A DNA stretch of 64,000 nt, from contig JAGPNK010000001.1 in the NCBI GenBank assembly GCA_020746835.1, positions 1,302,001-1,366,000 of the forward strand, read 5' to 3'. The translations under genes and the position numbers were made by a program. Under the pieces are notes generated by a model that worked only from the letters and a program-made list of their open reading frames with translations, was not told the origin of the DNA and did no database searches. This document shows positions 36,079 through 47,177 of this stretch, one piece after another. The stretch is from Stachybotrys elegans. Its lineage: Eukaryota; Ascomycota; Sordariomycetes; Hypocreales; Stachybotryaceae. Numbering within the stretch: position 1 is the stretch's first letter; each line of letters starts with the position of its first letter.

Positions 36079-39000
36079 ATGGACCAGGGCGAGCAACTGC
36101 GCGACCATGCCTCGACCCCTCCGCCTCTCGGTGGCAACCCGTCGCTTCCTGCGACAGCGGACGAGGCAGGCAGCGAGACTCCAAAGACGACTCACGACTC
36201 GATGGTGACGGTGAGGCTTTCCGAGCCTCCCTCCTTAACCCTAGACACCAATGTCGGGTCCGATTCCGTTGGCAAGCCGCCGGCCGCCCTGAATGCCGAT
36301 GCCCATTCCTCGATGCGTGGCAGCCAGTCCACGTTGAACATGCCGAATACCAGGGCTAGTACTAGACTGCGGGACTCTGCAGCCACCCTCCCGTCCATTG
36401 TCACCGATCGGAGCCTCGAAGCCGAACTCAATCAATCGCGAATCGAAGAACAAGACGACGATTCTGCGGACGAGCCGGAGGATGAAGTGGACTGGGAACA
36501 ATTGGAGAAGAAGGAAGACGAACAAGCCAAAGGAGATGATGCTGACGACAACGTAATTGCAACCCCCCCACCCTCACGAGACATTCATGAGAGAGAGATG
36601 ACACTGACATCCCGGGTAGTCGACTGCACTTTTGCTAGCACGCCTGGAACAGGAGAACGCAAAATTGGCTACGAACCCGAAGAGCGTCAAGGTCCAGGCT
36701 GTTGAGAAACTCTCGTCCAGCAAGCCTCGCCCGCCCTCAATGGCCCAGCTACGGCAGATGGTGTCGGGGCCGACGCCACCCGCCCTACGATACTCGATGC
36801 TGCCTCCGCCTCCCATGACGGATCTCGAGTTCTACGCTGCGCTCGTCCAAGACTACCAGCAGACGGCCGCCCGACTCCCCACGCTCTTGTCGAACAAGAT
36901 TCGAAAGGGCATTCCTCCTCCGCTGAGAGGAGTGGTGTGGCAGAGCATGTCGGGGGCTCGCATCGCCAAGCTGGAGGAACAGTACGAGCGGTTCAGTGGC
37001 GAGTCGAGCCCGTACGAGCTCATAATCAACAAAGATCTAGGGAGGAGCTTTCCGGGAGTCGACATGTTCCGTGACCCCGAGGGCGATGGACAGCGCATGC
37101 TAGGCCGCGTGCTCCGATCATTTAGCCTCTACGACACCAAGATTGGCTATTGTCAAGGACTCGCCTTTCTTGTTGGTCCACTGCTGATGCACATGCCTGA
37201 CAAGCATGCATTCTGCGTCCTAGTCCGGTGAGCATGAAACGAAACAAGCCTTCCCATACACCCGTTGTGGGAAAAGATGGTCAGACCAGGTCTCTAACAA
37301 CATGCGATATAGATTGATGGAACGATATGATCTGCGGGCTTGCTTTCTTCCCGATCTCTCTGGCCTGCATGTCCGGATATATCAATTTCGGGAGTTAATG
37401 CGACAGACGCTGCCTACCCTGTCAGCCCACATGGAAGAGCTCCAAGTGGACCCGGCCTACGTATCACAATGGTTCCTGAGCTTCTTTGCCGTAACATGCC
37501 CCCTGCCGCTGCTGTTTCGCATCTACGATGTCTTGTTTGCGGAGGGTGCATCGGAGACCCTTATGCGCGTTGCTTTATCGCTTATGCGGAAGAACGAGGC
37601 GCGGCTCTTGGCGTGCACGGAGATGGAAGATGTCATGCAGCTTCTCCTATCCCGCGGACTCTGGGATTGCTACCATTACAACGCTGATGAGTTTGTCCAA
37701 GACTTCGTCAGCCTGACTAGCGTCGTATCGAGGGAAAAGCTTTCGCAGCTGGAGCAGGGATATAGAGAGTCCTTGGTAGCTACGACGAATGTCTCCCGGG
37801 CATCAGAAATCACCACGGCCGCCACCCGCTTCCTGGGACGCATCTGGGCCTCCTCCACCATCATGTCCCCAAGAGGCGTATTGAGCCCTGGACTTAGCGC
37901 ACCGCCACGACCGTTGAGTATGTTGCGCCGAAGCGCGTCGAAGCAGAGCTTGGCGTCGACTTTGAACTCAATTGAGGCAAGCTCGGTCAGCGTCGCGAGC
38001 ACCTCCTCGACAGAAGCATCCACCCTCTCTAGAGGGTCATCGAATACGGACGACGACGCGCTGAGCCGCGAATCGACCCCGGTAGCACCCAAAGCTACCA
38101 TCGCCGCCAAGGGCACAGACGATAAACACCTACACAGCCAGATTGAAGATCTGTTGACGGCGCTGAGCGAACTACAACGCGACCACACCGTCTTGGCGAA
38201 CCGACTACAGCGAGAGAAAGAAGAGCGAGAGGAGGATAGACAGGCCGTCCAGTTACTATTGGCGGGGCTTGGCAAAAGATCCGACCGGCAGGAGGACACT
38301 GCAGAGCCCGAGGCACATGCGACCACGCCAAAGGCGATCAAGAATGAGTCTGATGATGTGTCGAGTCTACCTGCGGCCGAGTCCGACGAAGCTGTAATGG
38401 CCGAAAAGGAGGGAGAGAAGCCGTCTTTCGAAGATTTGACGGAGCTGCTTGAAGCAGTGGAGAGTCGATTCGCGTCCAGCAAGCGGTCAAGCCGATCCTC
38501 GATGATGGAAACAAAGCAGCAGCTGCGAGACGAGCTCGCGCAAGCCAGAGATCAGCTTGCAAGCGTCATGTCTCAATCGCAGGAACTAAGCCGTCGAGTG
38601 TATGATCTGGACCAGGAAACGGCGACACTCAAGGAACAGCTTCGGGAGAGCCACGGGCAATCACGAAAACTGTACCAAGATAAACAGAGGTTAGAGAAGC
38701 AGATCCACACCATGCGCACAAGGGCGTCATCGACCTCGGTCGGAGAAGCTAGAGGCAGAGAACTCGACTCGGACTGGCCCTCCAGAGCTGCGCCTGGGGG
38801 GCTGAGGGAGTTCAAACTCGGACGTAGCAAGTCCACGCCTACCCACGCCAGGACCTTTGACAACCAAAGAGTATCCGGCTCACAGGGCGGTCACGAGCTG
38901 GCAGCCATTGATTCAGCTGATCCAGCAGGACCTATGAGCGAAAATGATGCGCTGCTGATGGAGCTAGTGCAAGCCAAGACGGCCGAGGCAATGGCGAAGC

Positions 39001-39227
39001 AGGAAGCCGAGGAGGCAAAGCAGAAGCTGGAGGCCCTCCGGAGGACAGTCAACTCGGGAGGCAGCATATCCGGGGACATTCAGACAGCCCTGGCACCGGC
39101 GGCAGGTGTTTTCAGCCGTCTCACAGGACAAGGAGCGGCACCAGCAACCGAGAACAGCACTCGCCCTGCGCTCCAATCGTCCAACACTACACCGACGGGC
39201 GGTGGCTTCTGGGGATGGCGACGATGA
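36079..39227 (+). CDS. GYP5: TBC-domain Rab GTPase-activating protein, Gyp5-like
   Basis: GAP for Rab GTPases acting in ER-Golgi and exocytic traffic, 998 residues. Exons are 36079-36552, 36620-37227 and 37313-39227. The joins restore DDNSTALLLARLEQENAKL and CVLVRLMERYDL. The N-terminal 160 residues are acidic and disordered. The TBC domain (about 255-470) has RKGIPPPLRGVVW, the arginine-finger motif INKDLGRSFPG (Arg about 300) and the glutamine-finger motif IGYCQGLAFLVG (Gln about 337), so the dual-finger catalytic site is intact. A Ser-rich linker follows, then coiled-coil segments (about 655-690 and 760-850) of Glu/Gln/Leu heptads, and the protein ends GGGFWGWRR. This order matches Gyp5/Gyl1 and Evi5 relatives. 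The donor of intron 1 (GTAATT) is less usual, but the joined protein fits the family. Confidence 0.92.
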
Positions 39228-41022
39228 TGACGGAGCACCGGAGCACCGGAGGGCTGCGGAAGCCCGAAGCAAACAATTACATAATCATGCAGCAGCAGGC
39301 ATATTACATGACGGGCGTTTGATAAAGTAGCATGGCGTTTCGGGGGACCTGGGAAATTGACGGCATTCGAGATGATTCTAGAACCGGGACGAAGCCTACG
39401 GGCTCCCGACTACGGACGCTGGGGCAAGTCGGTTGCGGCTTTGTAGCATTCTATCGTTAGTAATGACGGAAGATGTAGGGGTTTTCTCATATTGCGCATC
39501 ACTGAAGGCCAGATATGTAATGTATTTTTGCTCTCCATTTCCATCCCGGGGCAGATTGTGAAGACATGAGCAATGGAAATGTCTCCTGGAAATGCATCAG
39601 CAGGGCCCCCCTTGCAGATGGTGGGACAAGAGGGACGAGCAGCCCTTTTCCCCACTAACAACTTGGGTGGTCGTCTCATGAGGGTGGAAAATCACATGCA
39701 AGGCCTGCTTGACCCGAAGCCGTCGCTGAATGACCTGATCACAGGGACCAAACGCCAACATGGCCGGCTTCTTCTTTATCTTTGGAAGAGGATGGTCGGT
39801 GAGGAGCAGTACCTAGTATTCATACATTTTCCTGTCTCAGACACGTAGGCTGCTGTGCTCACACAACCAAAATATTGGCACCAAGCAAAAGGGAAAATGA
39901 CAACATGTGGCGTCGGAATGACGGCTGGCATGTGTGTCGTCCCTCGATAAGCCGGGGTTCGGGGGAGCTTCATGCAGCTCGTCTAGCAGAAGATACATGC
40001 TCGCTCCATCCCTCTCTGCCTGCCGGGTACACAGACTTGCATGACCCGACCAAGCGTGTCGTGCAGTCACTATCTTGCCATGTACCAGTGACGGGCTGAA
40101 CTGCTAGGCTGCTGGATAGCTCCTGGCGGTTGCATTAGGCGTCAACAAAGGATGCTGGACAGAATGCTTGCGCAATCATGAGAGAAGGCAAGCAACAAGC
40201 AACAAGCCACGCGGCAGGCGGCCATAAAAATAAGTTGGTAGGCTTCCATGTCGTACAACAGCTGTAAAAAAACATCAACAGGCACCTCTTGTCTCTAGTG
40301 CCCATCTCGATGCTTTAGCAAACCATGTCATGGACACAATGCTTCCGCCCTGCGTCATCATGACCTACTACCTCATCCTCCACGAAAGCACTCCTTCCTG
40401 CCTTGCCTTGTTCTGCTCTGGTGGGAGAGCTTGGTCGCACAGGCCATGTACCCGGTCCAGGCAAGCTGTGCTAGCGCCGAGCCATGTACCTCTGTTAAGC
40501 CTGGTCCCGCAGCTCTGGCTCAGGTCTTCTGCATCAGCCACAGCTGGCCCCACGCTCGAGGTACCTAACGGGGCCCACTCCTGCCCGTGTCCCCCCCCCC
40601 CCCCCCCCCCCTGGTGAGGTCAGGCAGGAAGGAGGGCAAAGCGTCACCACTCGCTCGACCTGATAACCTGCTCGCTATCTTTCTTGCCTGCCAAAAAAAC
40701 CACAAACCACAAAGCTGTCCTCTTTTTACCAACCTGCACTACCTGGACTTTGTGCCTAAAAAAGAATCCCCCTCCTCTTGAGAAGACCTGGACACCTGCT
40801 TCACCAAGCTCCTCCCATTTCACCGCCTCCGACTCTGAGCTTTGCTCTCGATATCTTTCAGGCCAAGCTCTCTCTCTCCCTTTCTTCCTCTGCGACCGCC
40901 GCACCTTATCTGCCCCTCGTCGATAGCGGGCTGAAAGGACAAAAAACCCCGAACAGCTGCCATCATTGCCATCGTTGCCAACAACACCAAACAAGAACAA
41001 ACAATAAACCAGCACCTTCACA
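39228..41022. other. Intergenic (1.8 kb) upstream of reticulon gene
   Basis: Contains the Gyp5-like 3' end, a run of 21 C residues at 40591-40611 and a long C/T-rich leader with interspersed CTCTC and CAAACAA strings up to the reticulon start. No coding potential was recognised. Confidence 0.5.
40591..40611. repeat. Poly-C tract of 21 bases
   Basis: An uninterrupted run of 21 C, about 410 bases upstream of the reticulon start codon. Such runs can fold as i-motif or G-quadruplex on the other strand, but they are also frequent sequencing or assembly artefacts. Confidence 0.8.
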
Positions 41023-42335
41023 ATGGCCGACGGTGCTACCGCAAACGGTGGTTCGTTCCTCGAGACCACCAAAGCCAGTATGGTGAGCATCTTGTGCCCT
41101 CCCAGCTCTTCCCCCCCCTTCCGCGTGTGCCCTGAAGCGCAATACTAACATGTGTGCCTTATCAGTTCTGCTTCCTCACCCCAAGGGTTTGCACTCGAGA
41201 CTGACAGTATCTTCCCAGACGCTGCTGCTGCGTACAACTCCGTGACTCAAGGTATTTTTTTGCAATTTCTGAAACCTCACCTGTGTTTGCGCTCCTCCGC
41301 TCTATCCGGCGACTGACATGCCTCTAGGTCCTGTCGCCCAGAACTTCAGAGACGAGACGGCAAAGACAACGACTGAGCTGTCCAACCTCTACGCTGCTCG
41401 CCGAACCCCAGCCAACCCTGCTGCTACCGGCCAGCCTCTTACGCACTATCACTCCTTCTTCTCGGAGCTCCTCTCTTGGAACAACCCACGTAAGCCCCGC
41501 CATCCCTCCTTAACCTGAGACCCCCGACTAACATCATGTCCAAGGTGCGTCCGGTCTTGCCTACGCCGCCATTGTCACAGCCATCTTTGCCTCCCGATAT
41601 GTTAATTTCCTCGGTATCCTCTTGAGACTGTCCTACCTCACTCTTGGAATTACCGTCGCCGCTGAGGCTACTGGCAAGCTCCTGTTTAACAACGGCTTCG
41701 CGTCACAGCTCCGACCCCACTCATACTACCTTGTGTCTCGTGAGACTTTCGACGCCCTCGTCGGCGATGTTCATGAGCTCGCCAACTTCTTCGTCATCGA
41801 GGCCCAGAGAATCCTGTTTGCCGAGAACCTGACTGCTTCCTTTGTGGTACGGCCGTCCCCCGAAACCATCCGCATGTGCATGGGCTAAACCAATGATATC
41901 TAGACTGCTCTCAGCGCTTTCATCTCCTATTACCTGGTCAAGGTTGTCCCTACCTGGGGCCTTACGCTGATTGCTACGACCGTCGTCTTCTTTGTTCCCC
42001 TCATCTACACCTCGAACCAGGAAATCATCGATGAGCAGCTCAAGAACGCCTCCGAGGTCCTCAACGCCCAGACCGCCCAGGTTCGAAGCGTCGCCCAGCA
42101 ACAGGCTTCTCACGTCTCGGCCCTCACCCAGAAGTACGCCGGCGACTACACCGCCAAGGTTCAGGAGATGCTGCACATTCGCGGCGGCGTCTTCCCCACC
42201 CCCGAGAAGCCCGTTCCGGCGGCCAAGGAGCCCGAGTTCCCTACTCCTCCTACCGAGGAGCCAGTCGCAGCCGCTCCGGCAGCCGCTCCCGAAGAGCCGG
42301 TTGTTCCCGAGAAGGAGCCCATGATTGCTTCGTAA
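41023..42335 (+). CDS. RTN1: Reticulon-like ER membrane-shaping protein
   Basis: Inserts hairpins into the ER membrane to curve tubules. About 338 residues from exons 41023-41077, 41186-41251, 41328-41489, 41545-41846 and 41904-42335. The core (about 60-235) reads TGQPLTHYHSFFSELLSWNNP, RASGLAYAAIVTAIFASRY, SYLTLGITVAAEATGKLL and ALSAFISYYLVKVVPTWGL with TTVVFFVPLIYTSN. These are two long hydrophobic hairpins separated by a hydrophilic loop containing DALVGDVHELANFFVIEAQRI. An amphipathic helix and a Pro/Ala/Glu-rich tail follow. The first splice is uncertain: two overlapping donors exist (41078 and 41083), and only the 41078 donor with the acceptor ending at 41185 keeps frame in my reading. 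The other four joins are clear. Confidence 0.88.
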
Positions 42336-42999
42336 AGCATCGTATTCGACTATCGCAAAGTAAGCAGACTTCTACTTCCATAGTCCACAGTGAGACGGAC
42401 TGGGTGTCTGCATGACTCCATTTCCGTCACACGGGAGTAGTGAAGGCTGCTCAATTGTTGAATATGTGCTTAACGCTATGATTCCTCCTCTGGATGATAT
42501 TGACGGATATGGGAAATGAGCGGATGAAAGTGACGAGTAGGTGGGAGGATGCGGCGGAAGGAGAGCAACGGGGCTCACGAAATGTGTTATCGGGGAAGAG
42601 GGTGAGGGCGAGGACGGGGCGCAGGCCTCGTTCGGGATAATGGATGCGTCGATGAACATGGTTCTCTGAATTTCTTTACTTGGTTCGTTGGTTTGCTTCA
42701 GGTCGGTTGTTTGCAACCGACCTACAGGCTTGTTTGGTGTCTCGAGGCTTCGCAAATGCGGATGGGTGCCTGGCTGCTCTTCGGTTTCTTATCCCTCTAG
42801 TCTTCTATAAGCTACGTGTTTACCACTGTTTTCCATTTATTTTTTCCAAAGGTCATTATGTGCTTTTGTTTTCTTCTTCTTCCCCACGTAAGGGGCTCCT
42901 GTCTATCGGTAACCTCGTAGACGCAATGCTATCTCTTTCTATATGTACAAAACGGCAAAAGATGGTGAATGGTGTATCCTTGCTACCGCCCATGCCCCT
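42336..42999. other. Convergent spacer reticulon/BMS1
   Basis: This 664-base spacer lies between the ends of the reticulon gene (+) and BMS1 (-), with T-rich segments near 42835-42875 that probably belong to the 3' ends. No coding potential was recognised. Confidence 0.5.
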
Positions 43000-45900
43000 T
43001 TACTTCCTCCTCTTGCCTCCACCCCGGCCACCACCACCGCCACCGCCAGCATCGTCGCCGGCGGCTCGTTTCCTGCCATTCTTGCGCCAGTACTCCTTGC
43101 TCTCGCGCTTCTCGCGCGACTCCTTCTTCTCCTCGTTCTCGGCCATCTTCTTCTTGAAGGCGGCGCGGGTCTCTTCCTTCTTGGCGCGGCGGCGGGCGGC
43201 GGCGTCGTTGCGGATGGTCAGCAGCTGCTGCATGAGGGCGCGGGCCTTCTTCTCCTGGGGGCCCCCCTCGAGGACGGCGCGCTTCTGCACGTACGTGGGG
43301 CGCTTCTGCTTCTTGGTCTCGATGATCTGGGACTTGTAGGGCAGCTGGGCGGCGAGGGTGCGGGGCACGCGCAGCGGGTTGAAGTGGCGGGCCTCGCGCT
43401 CGATCTTACGGTACTGGCTGTTCTTCTGCTGCGGCGCTGTGAGGCCCTGGTCGCGGCGGACCTCGCCCGTCAGGCGCATGGGCTGCCAGCCGAGGCGCTC
43501 GGTGACGGGGTTGTAGAAGCGGCGGGGCTTGATGGGGTACCAGGCGCGGAGGAAGACGATGTCGCTGTAGAGGATCTTGTCCTCAAAGGTGGCGCGGAAG
43601 TGGCCCTCGGGCTTGGAGAGGGCGCGCTTGATCTGGCCGCGGACGCCCGAGACGGTCTTGATGGCGGCGCCCTCAAACTTGGCAATCTCGAGCGACGAGT
43701 TGAACATGTCCTTGATGAAGGCCGTGTTCTTGAAGATCTTGTAGGGCGTGCCCGTCAGCTTGAGCTTCTTGACAATCTCGGTCGACTCGTCGACGCTGAG
43801 GACGGTGCCCGTGGCGGCGATGCGGAACCCGGGGGCGCCGCCGGCCATGGAGTTGAAGCAGACGAAGCCGCTGTTGGGCGCGATGAGGGGGCCGTAAAAG
43901 GTGCCGAAGCAGTGCATGTGCTCGGGCGTGTACTTGAGCATGCGGTTGCGCGTGCGCGAGTCCGAGATGGAGTAGATGGGCAGCGTCTGGAAGCGCCGCC
44001 AGCCGAGCGAGAAGATGAGCGGGTCGCCCGTCTTGAGGATCTTCTTGTGCCACCGGTGCCGCTTGATGCGCACCTGGACGAACCCCCAGCGGTCCTCGGT
44101 CGGCGACAGCCCGCCCACCACGACGGGCAGCCGCGGGTCGAACCGCGTCACGAACTCGGCCGGCACCTTGTCCAGCACCAGGCGCGCGTACTTGCCCGCC
44201 CGGAACCCCTCGACGGCCGCGCGCTGCCGCTCGTCGAGCGTCTCAAACTCCTCCTTGTTGATGTCGAGCTGCTTCTGGATCATGGCCTTTTGCGCGTCGT
44301 ACCAGTCGTCCTCGCCAAACTCCTGGATGTCGCCCCCGTCGCGCCGCGCGTTGGCCTTGTCGTTGAGGAAGCCTTCTCGGTCCTCCTCCTCGAACCGCAG
44401 CTTGAGCTCCTCCTTCCTGCGCGCGTTCTCCTCGCGCTCCGCCTCCATGTCCTCGGCTGACTGCTGCTGCGGGGGCTCGGCCTCGAGATCCTCAAAGACA
44501 CCGTCGCCCTCGTCATCCTCGTCGTCTTCGCCACCGTCTCCGTCCCCGAAGCCGTCAAAATCATCCGCGTCGTCGTCATCGCCGTTGCGGTTGAGGTCTG
44601 CCGTGGTGAACCGCTGGCGCAGTGCCTCAATGTTCTCCTCCATGGCCCACTTGGCTGCCAGATCCTCGTAGTCGTATGATGGGATTAGTCGATCCTCGGC
44701 AGAATCTTCCTTCTCCTGCTTCGACTTCTTGAAGAAGTCATCGTCGTCATCGGAATCTTGCTCGATATCCTCCTCCTCCTCCTCTTCGTCCTCGTCGTCG
44801 CCGCGCCACTTCTGGAGGGCTTCTTCAGGAGTCATCTTTTCGTCGTACATATACCTCGCGAGGTCGCCCGTGTGAAACGTTCGCCGCCGGCCGCGTAGCC
44901 TAGCAGCCTTGTCTTGTAGGTCATCTTTCCACCGCATGGCAGCAGCCTCCTCATCAGAGTCGTAGTCCTCCTCGGATATGGATCCCAGATCCGAGTCGCT
45001 GTCTGCAAAGGCAACGTCCTCCTCTTCATCATCTACCTTGTCTGCGTCGCCTTTGAACATTTTGCCAAGCTTGCCCTCGCTGAACTCCATTTCTCCTTCT
45101 GAGTCGTCGTCGCCACTGCCGCTGACGAAGCCCTCGTCATCGAGTTCGTCGTCTTCCTCATCTTGGTCATCGTCGCCCTCTTCCCTCTCTGCAAATCGGG
45201 CCTTGCGAGGCGCTTTTCGGCCAGAGTCGTCTTCCTCGGCCACTTCCTTGATCTCCCGGCCTCCAGAAAAGAGCTGGACACCCTCATCGGTCTGGCCGAG
45301 CAGTCTTCGCTCGGCTTGAAGGCCGACGATCATCTCCTCTCCCTCGCCACGATCGGGGTTATCTACGTCCTTGTCGAAGGAGAAACCCTTTTCTCTCGTA
45401 ATGTAGACAGCGTCACCGTCGATTTTGAGACCGCTCCTGTCGGACATGGGGGCGTGGAGCTTCTTTTCCTTCTCATCGAGCCTTCGGCGGCCAGTCTTGC
45501 CGGTGATTTTCGCGATAGCAGCCTCCATGGCTGGCGTGGGACAGGGATCCGGGAGCACCTCGATGTTTGAGACGGCGAAGTCACCCAGACCAGGAACATG
45601 AACTCGCTGACCTTGGGACGAAAAGTTTGTGCCTCGCAGATATCCGGACAAGACGATGGAGCGGTCGCACTTGGGGTCCTCCTCAATCTTTGTGGGATGA
45701 GTAATGTCGCGGAAGCTATCGATGATGGCGTAGGGATGCGAGTTTCTCCAGATGAGCGGCCTGGGGTTTTTCATGACGGAAAGGAAACGAGACAGGTTGT
45801 GGATCTCGCGATCGGGGTAGCGGCCGTTCATGACGCCAGAGAGATAGAAGAGATGGGCGCCCTGGTACAGCTCGGTCCACAGCCTCCTCTTGAGGCGCTT

Positions 45901-46574
45901 CTTGGCATCCTTGAGGGCTTGTGGTTTTCGGAAGAGGTCGAGATGAGTGAGGATGCCAAAGACATTGCCGGGCATGCCGGTGGCGGCGAGGACGTTGAGG
46001 AACTCCATCGTCTCCATCTCGAAGCCAAAGTTTCCGTCAATCATGAGGAGGACAATGTCGGCGACCTTTGCGACGTCGACCATGGCCTCGAGCTCGTTGG
46101 GGCACTCGATGAAGGTCAGGCGCTGCTTCTTGGAGGTGACGACGGTGATGGGACCCTGAGGCTCGGTGATGGTCTCCTTGGCATATCTGCGGATGAGGGA
46201 CTTGAGGAGGGTCGTCTTGCCTACGCCGGGAGGGCCGACGATGGCGACGAGACGAGGCGGGGCCTCATCGGGCAGGCGGTCGACGAGGGGAACATGGAAG
46301 CGCTTCTCTTTGATCTGGGAGGAAGCAATTGTTAGCCAAGATATACCCACGGCAGAGACGGTATTCGGGATGTCAAATTATCATACATCTTGCGATCTGG
46401 CAGCGGTGCGCTGAAGCTTTCCGGGTCTGGCAAAGGCAAAGGCCTTGGGGTTGTGATCTAGAAGATGCAAGTAAGCGAGATGGACACGGCGCAGTTGGTG
46501 AATGCGGTCGTACCTCCGGTGTGCTTCTTCTTCTCCTTGGACTTGCGATGCGGCTTGTGGACCTGCTGCTCCAT
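43000..46574 (-). CDS. BMS1: Ribosome biogenesis GTPase BMS1
   Basis: Nucleolar GTPase of the small-subunit processome that works with Rcl1 in 18S pre-rRNA processing, 1148 residues (yeast about 1180). Exons in transcription order are 46574-46514, 46457-46387 and 46314-43000. The joined N-terminus MEQQVHKPHRKSKEKKKHTG continues into DHNPKAFAFARPGKLQRTAA, as in the family. The P-loop GPPGVGKTTL is at about residues 71-80, with other G-domain blocks FIECPNELEAMVDVAKVADI and ILTHLDLF. A very acidic central region (about 400-620) is typical. The C-terminal AARP2/Bms1 domain has KRHRWHKKILKTGDPLIFSLGWRR and RAWYPIKPRRFYNPVT, with family ending LPYKSQIIETKKQKRPTY. A Gly-rich GGGGGGGRGGGKRRK end is unusual. 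RRPE- and PAC-like elements lie within 150 bases upstream. Confidence 0.96.
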
Positions 46575-46664
46575 GGTGGGCGCGCGACGTCCTGCTTGTT
46601 TGAGCAGTGCTTGTGGTTCGTCTTCAACTTCAAGCAAACTTATCGAGTCCGAGGCGGCGTCCAA

Positions 46665-46672
46665 AAAAATTT
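46665..46672. promoter_or_regulatory. RRPE-like element AAAAATTT
   Basis: An AAAAATTT core within AAAAAAATTTCC lies about 90 bases upstream of the BMS1 start codon. RRPE controls ribosome-biogenesis genes in ascomycete yeasts; its use here is inferred. Confidence 0.45.
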
Positions 46673-46714
46673 CCCCAATTGCGGTGGGAAGCGGGCGATA
46701 AGCTATCGATAAGA

Positions 46715-46721
46715 CGATGAG
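46715..46721. promoter_or_regulatory. PAC-like element CGATGAG
   Basis: CGATGAG, one base short of the PAC core GCGATGAG, lies about 45 bases further from BMS1 than the RRPE-like element. RRPE and PAC commonly occur together upstream of ribosome-biogenesis genes. Confidence 0.4.
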
Positions 46722-47177
46722 GCGATAAGACTTGCGGCGACTTGCTCGATCAATGGTGGAGAAAGAAGCTTGTCTTTCATTGGTCAATGCAGGAGAACCA
46801 TTGAAAACCCTCTAATTTCCATAATAGGAAGCTACGTTGACCAGCCTCATCTTCTTCATAAGGTGGTGCTGATAACATCCATTGCGGCTTACGTACCCAG
46901 CTGATACTTATGCATGCAGGTAGATACGGATTCAATGACGTTGCAGTTGACGCTTTATCGCGACAGGAAAGATCCCGGCACGCAAACGTTGGGGTCTTGT
47001 CCACCCACGAAACCGAAATCTGAGCCGTCTTTGACTTCATCAAGGCGAACCTAGCGCCCCCGCGAGACAAAGCTCAAGAGTGCAGCTACTACTAGGATGT
47101 AATGGGGGACGGCAGCTATATATTGAGAAGGAATTTTGCAAAGATGCCGGATGAAACCAGTACCAAAACATGCAAGG

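Larger units (their letters stand above)
46575..47177. other. BMS1 promoter and 3' end of the neighbouring gene
   Basis: A 603-base spacer between two minus-strand genes. The part nearest BMS1 (46660-46735) holds an RRPE-like and a PAC-like element and three GATAAG copies (about 46697-46728). The rest shows no coding potential. Confidence 0.5.
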
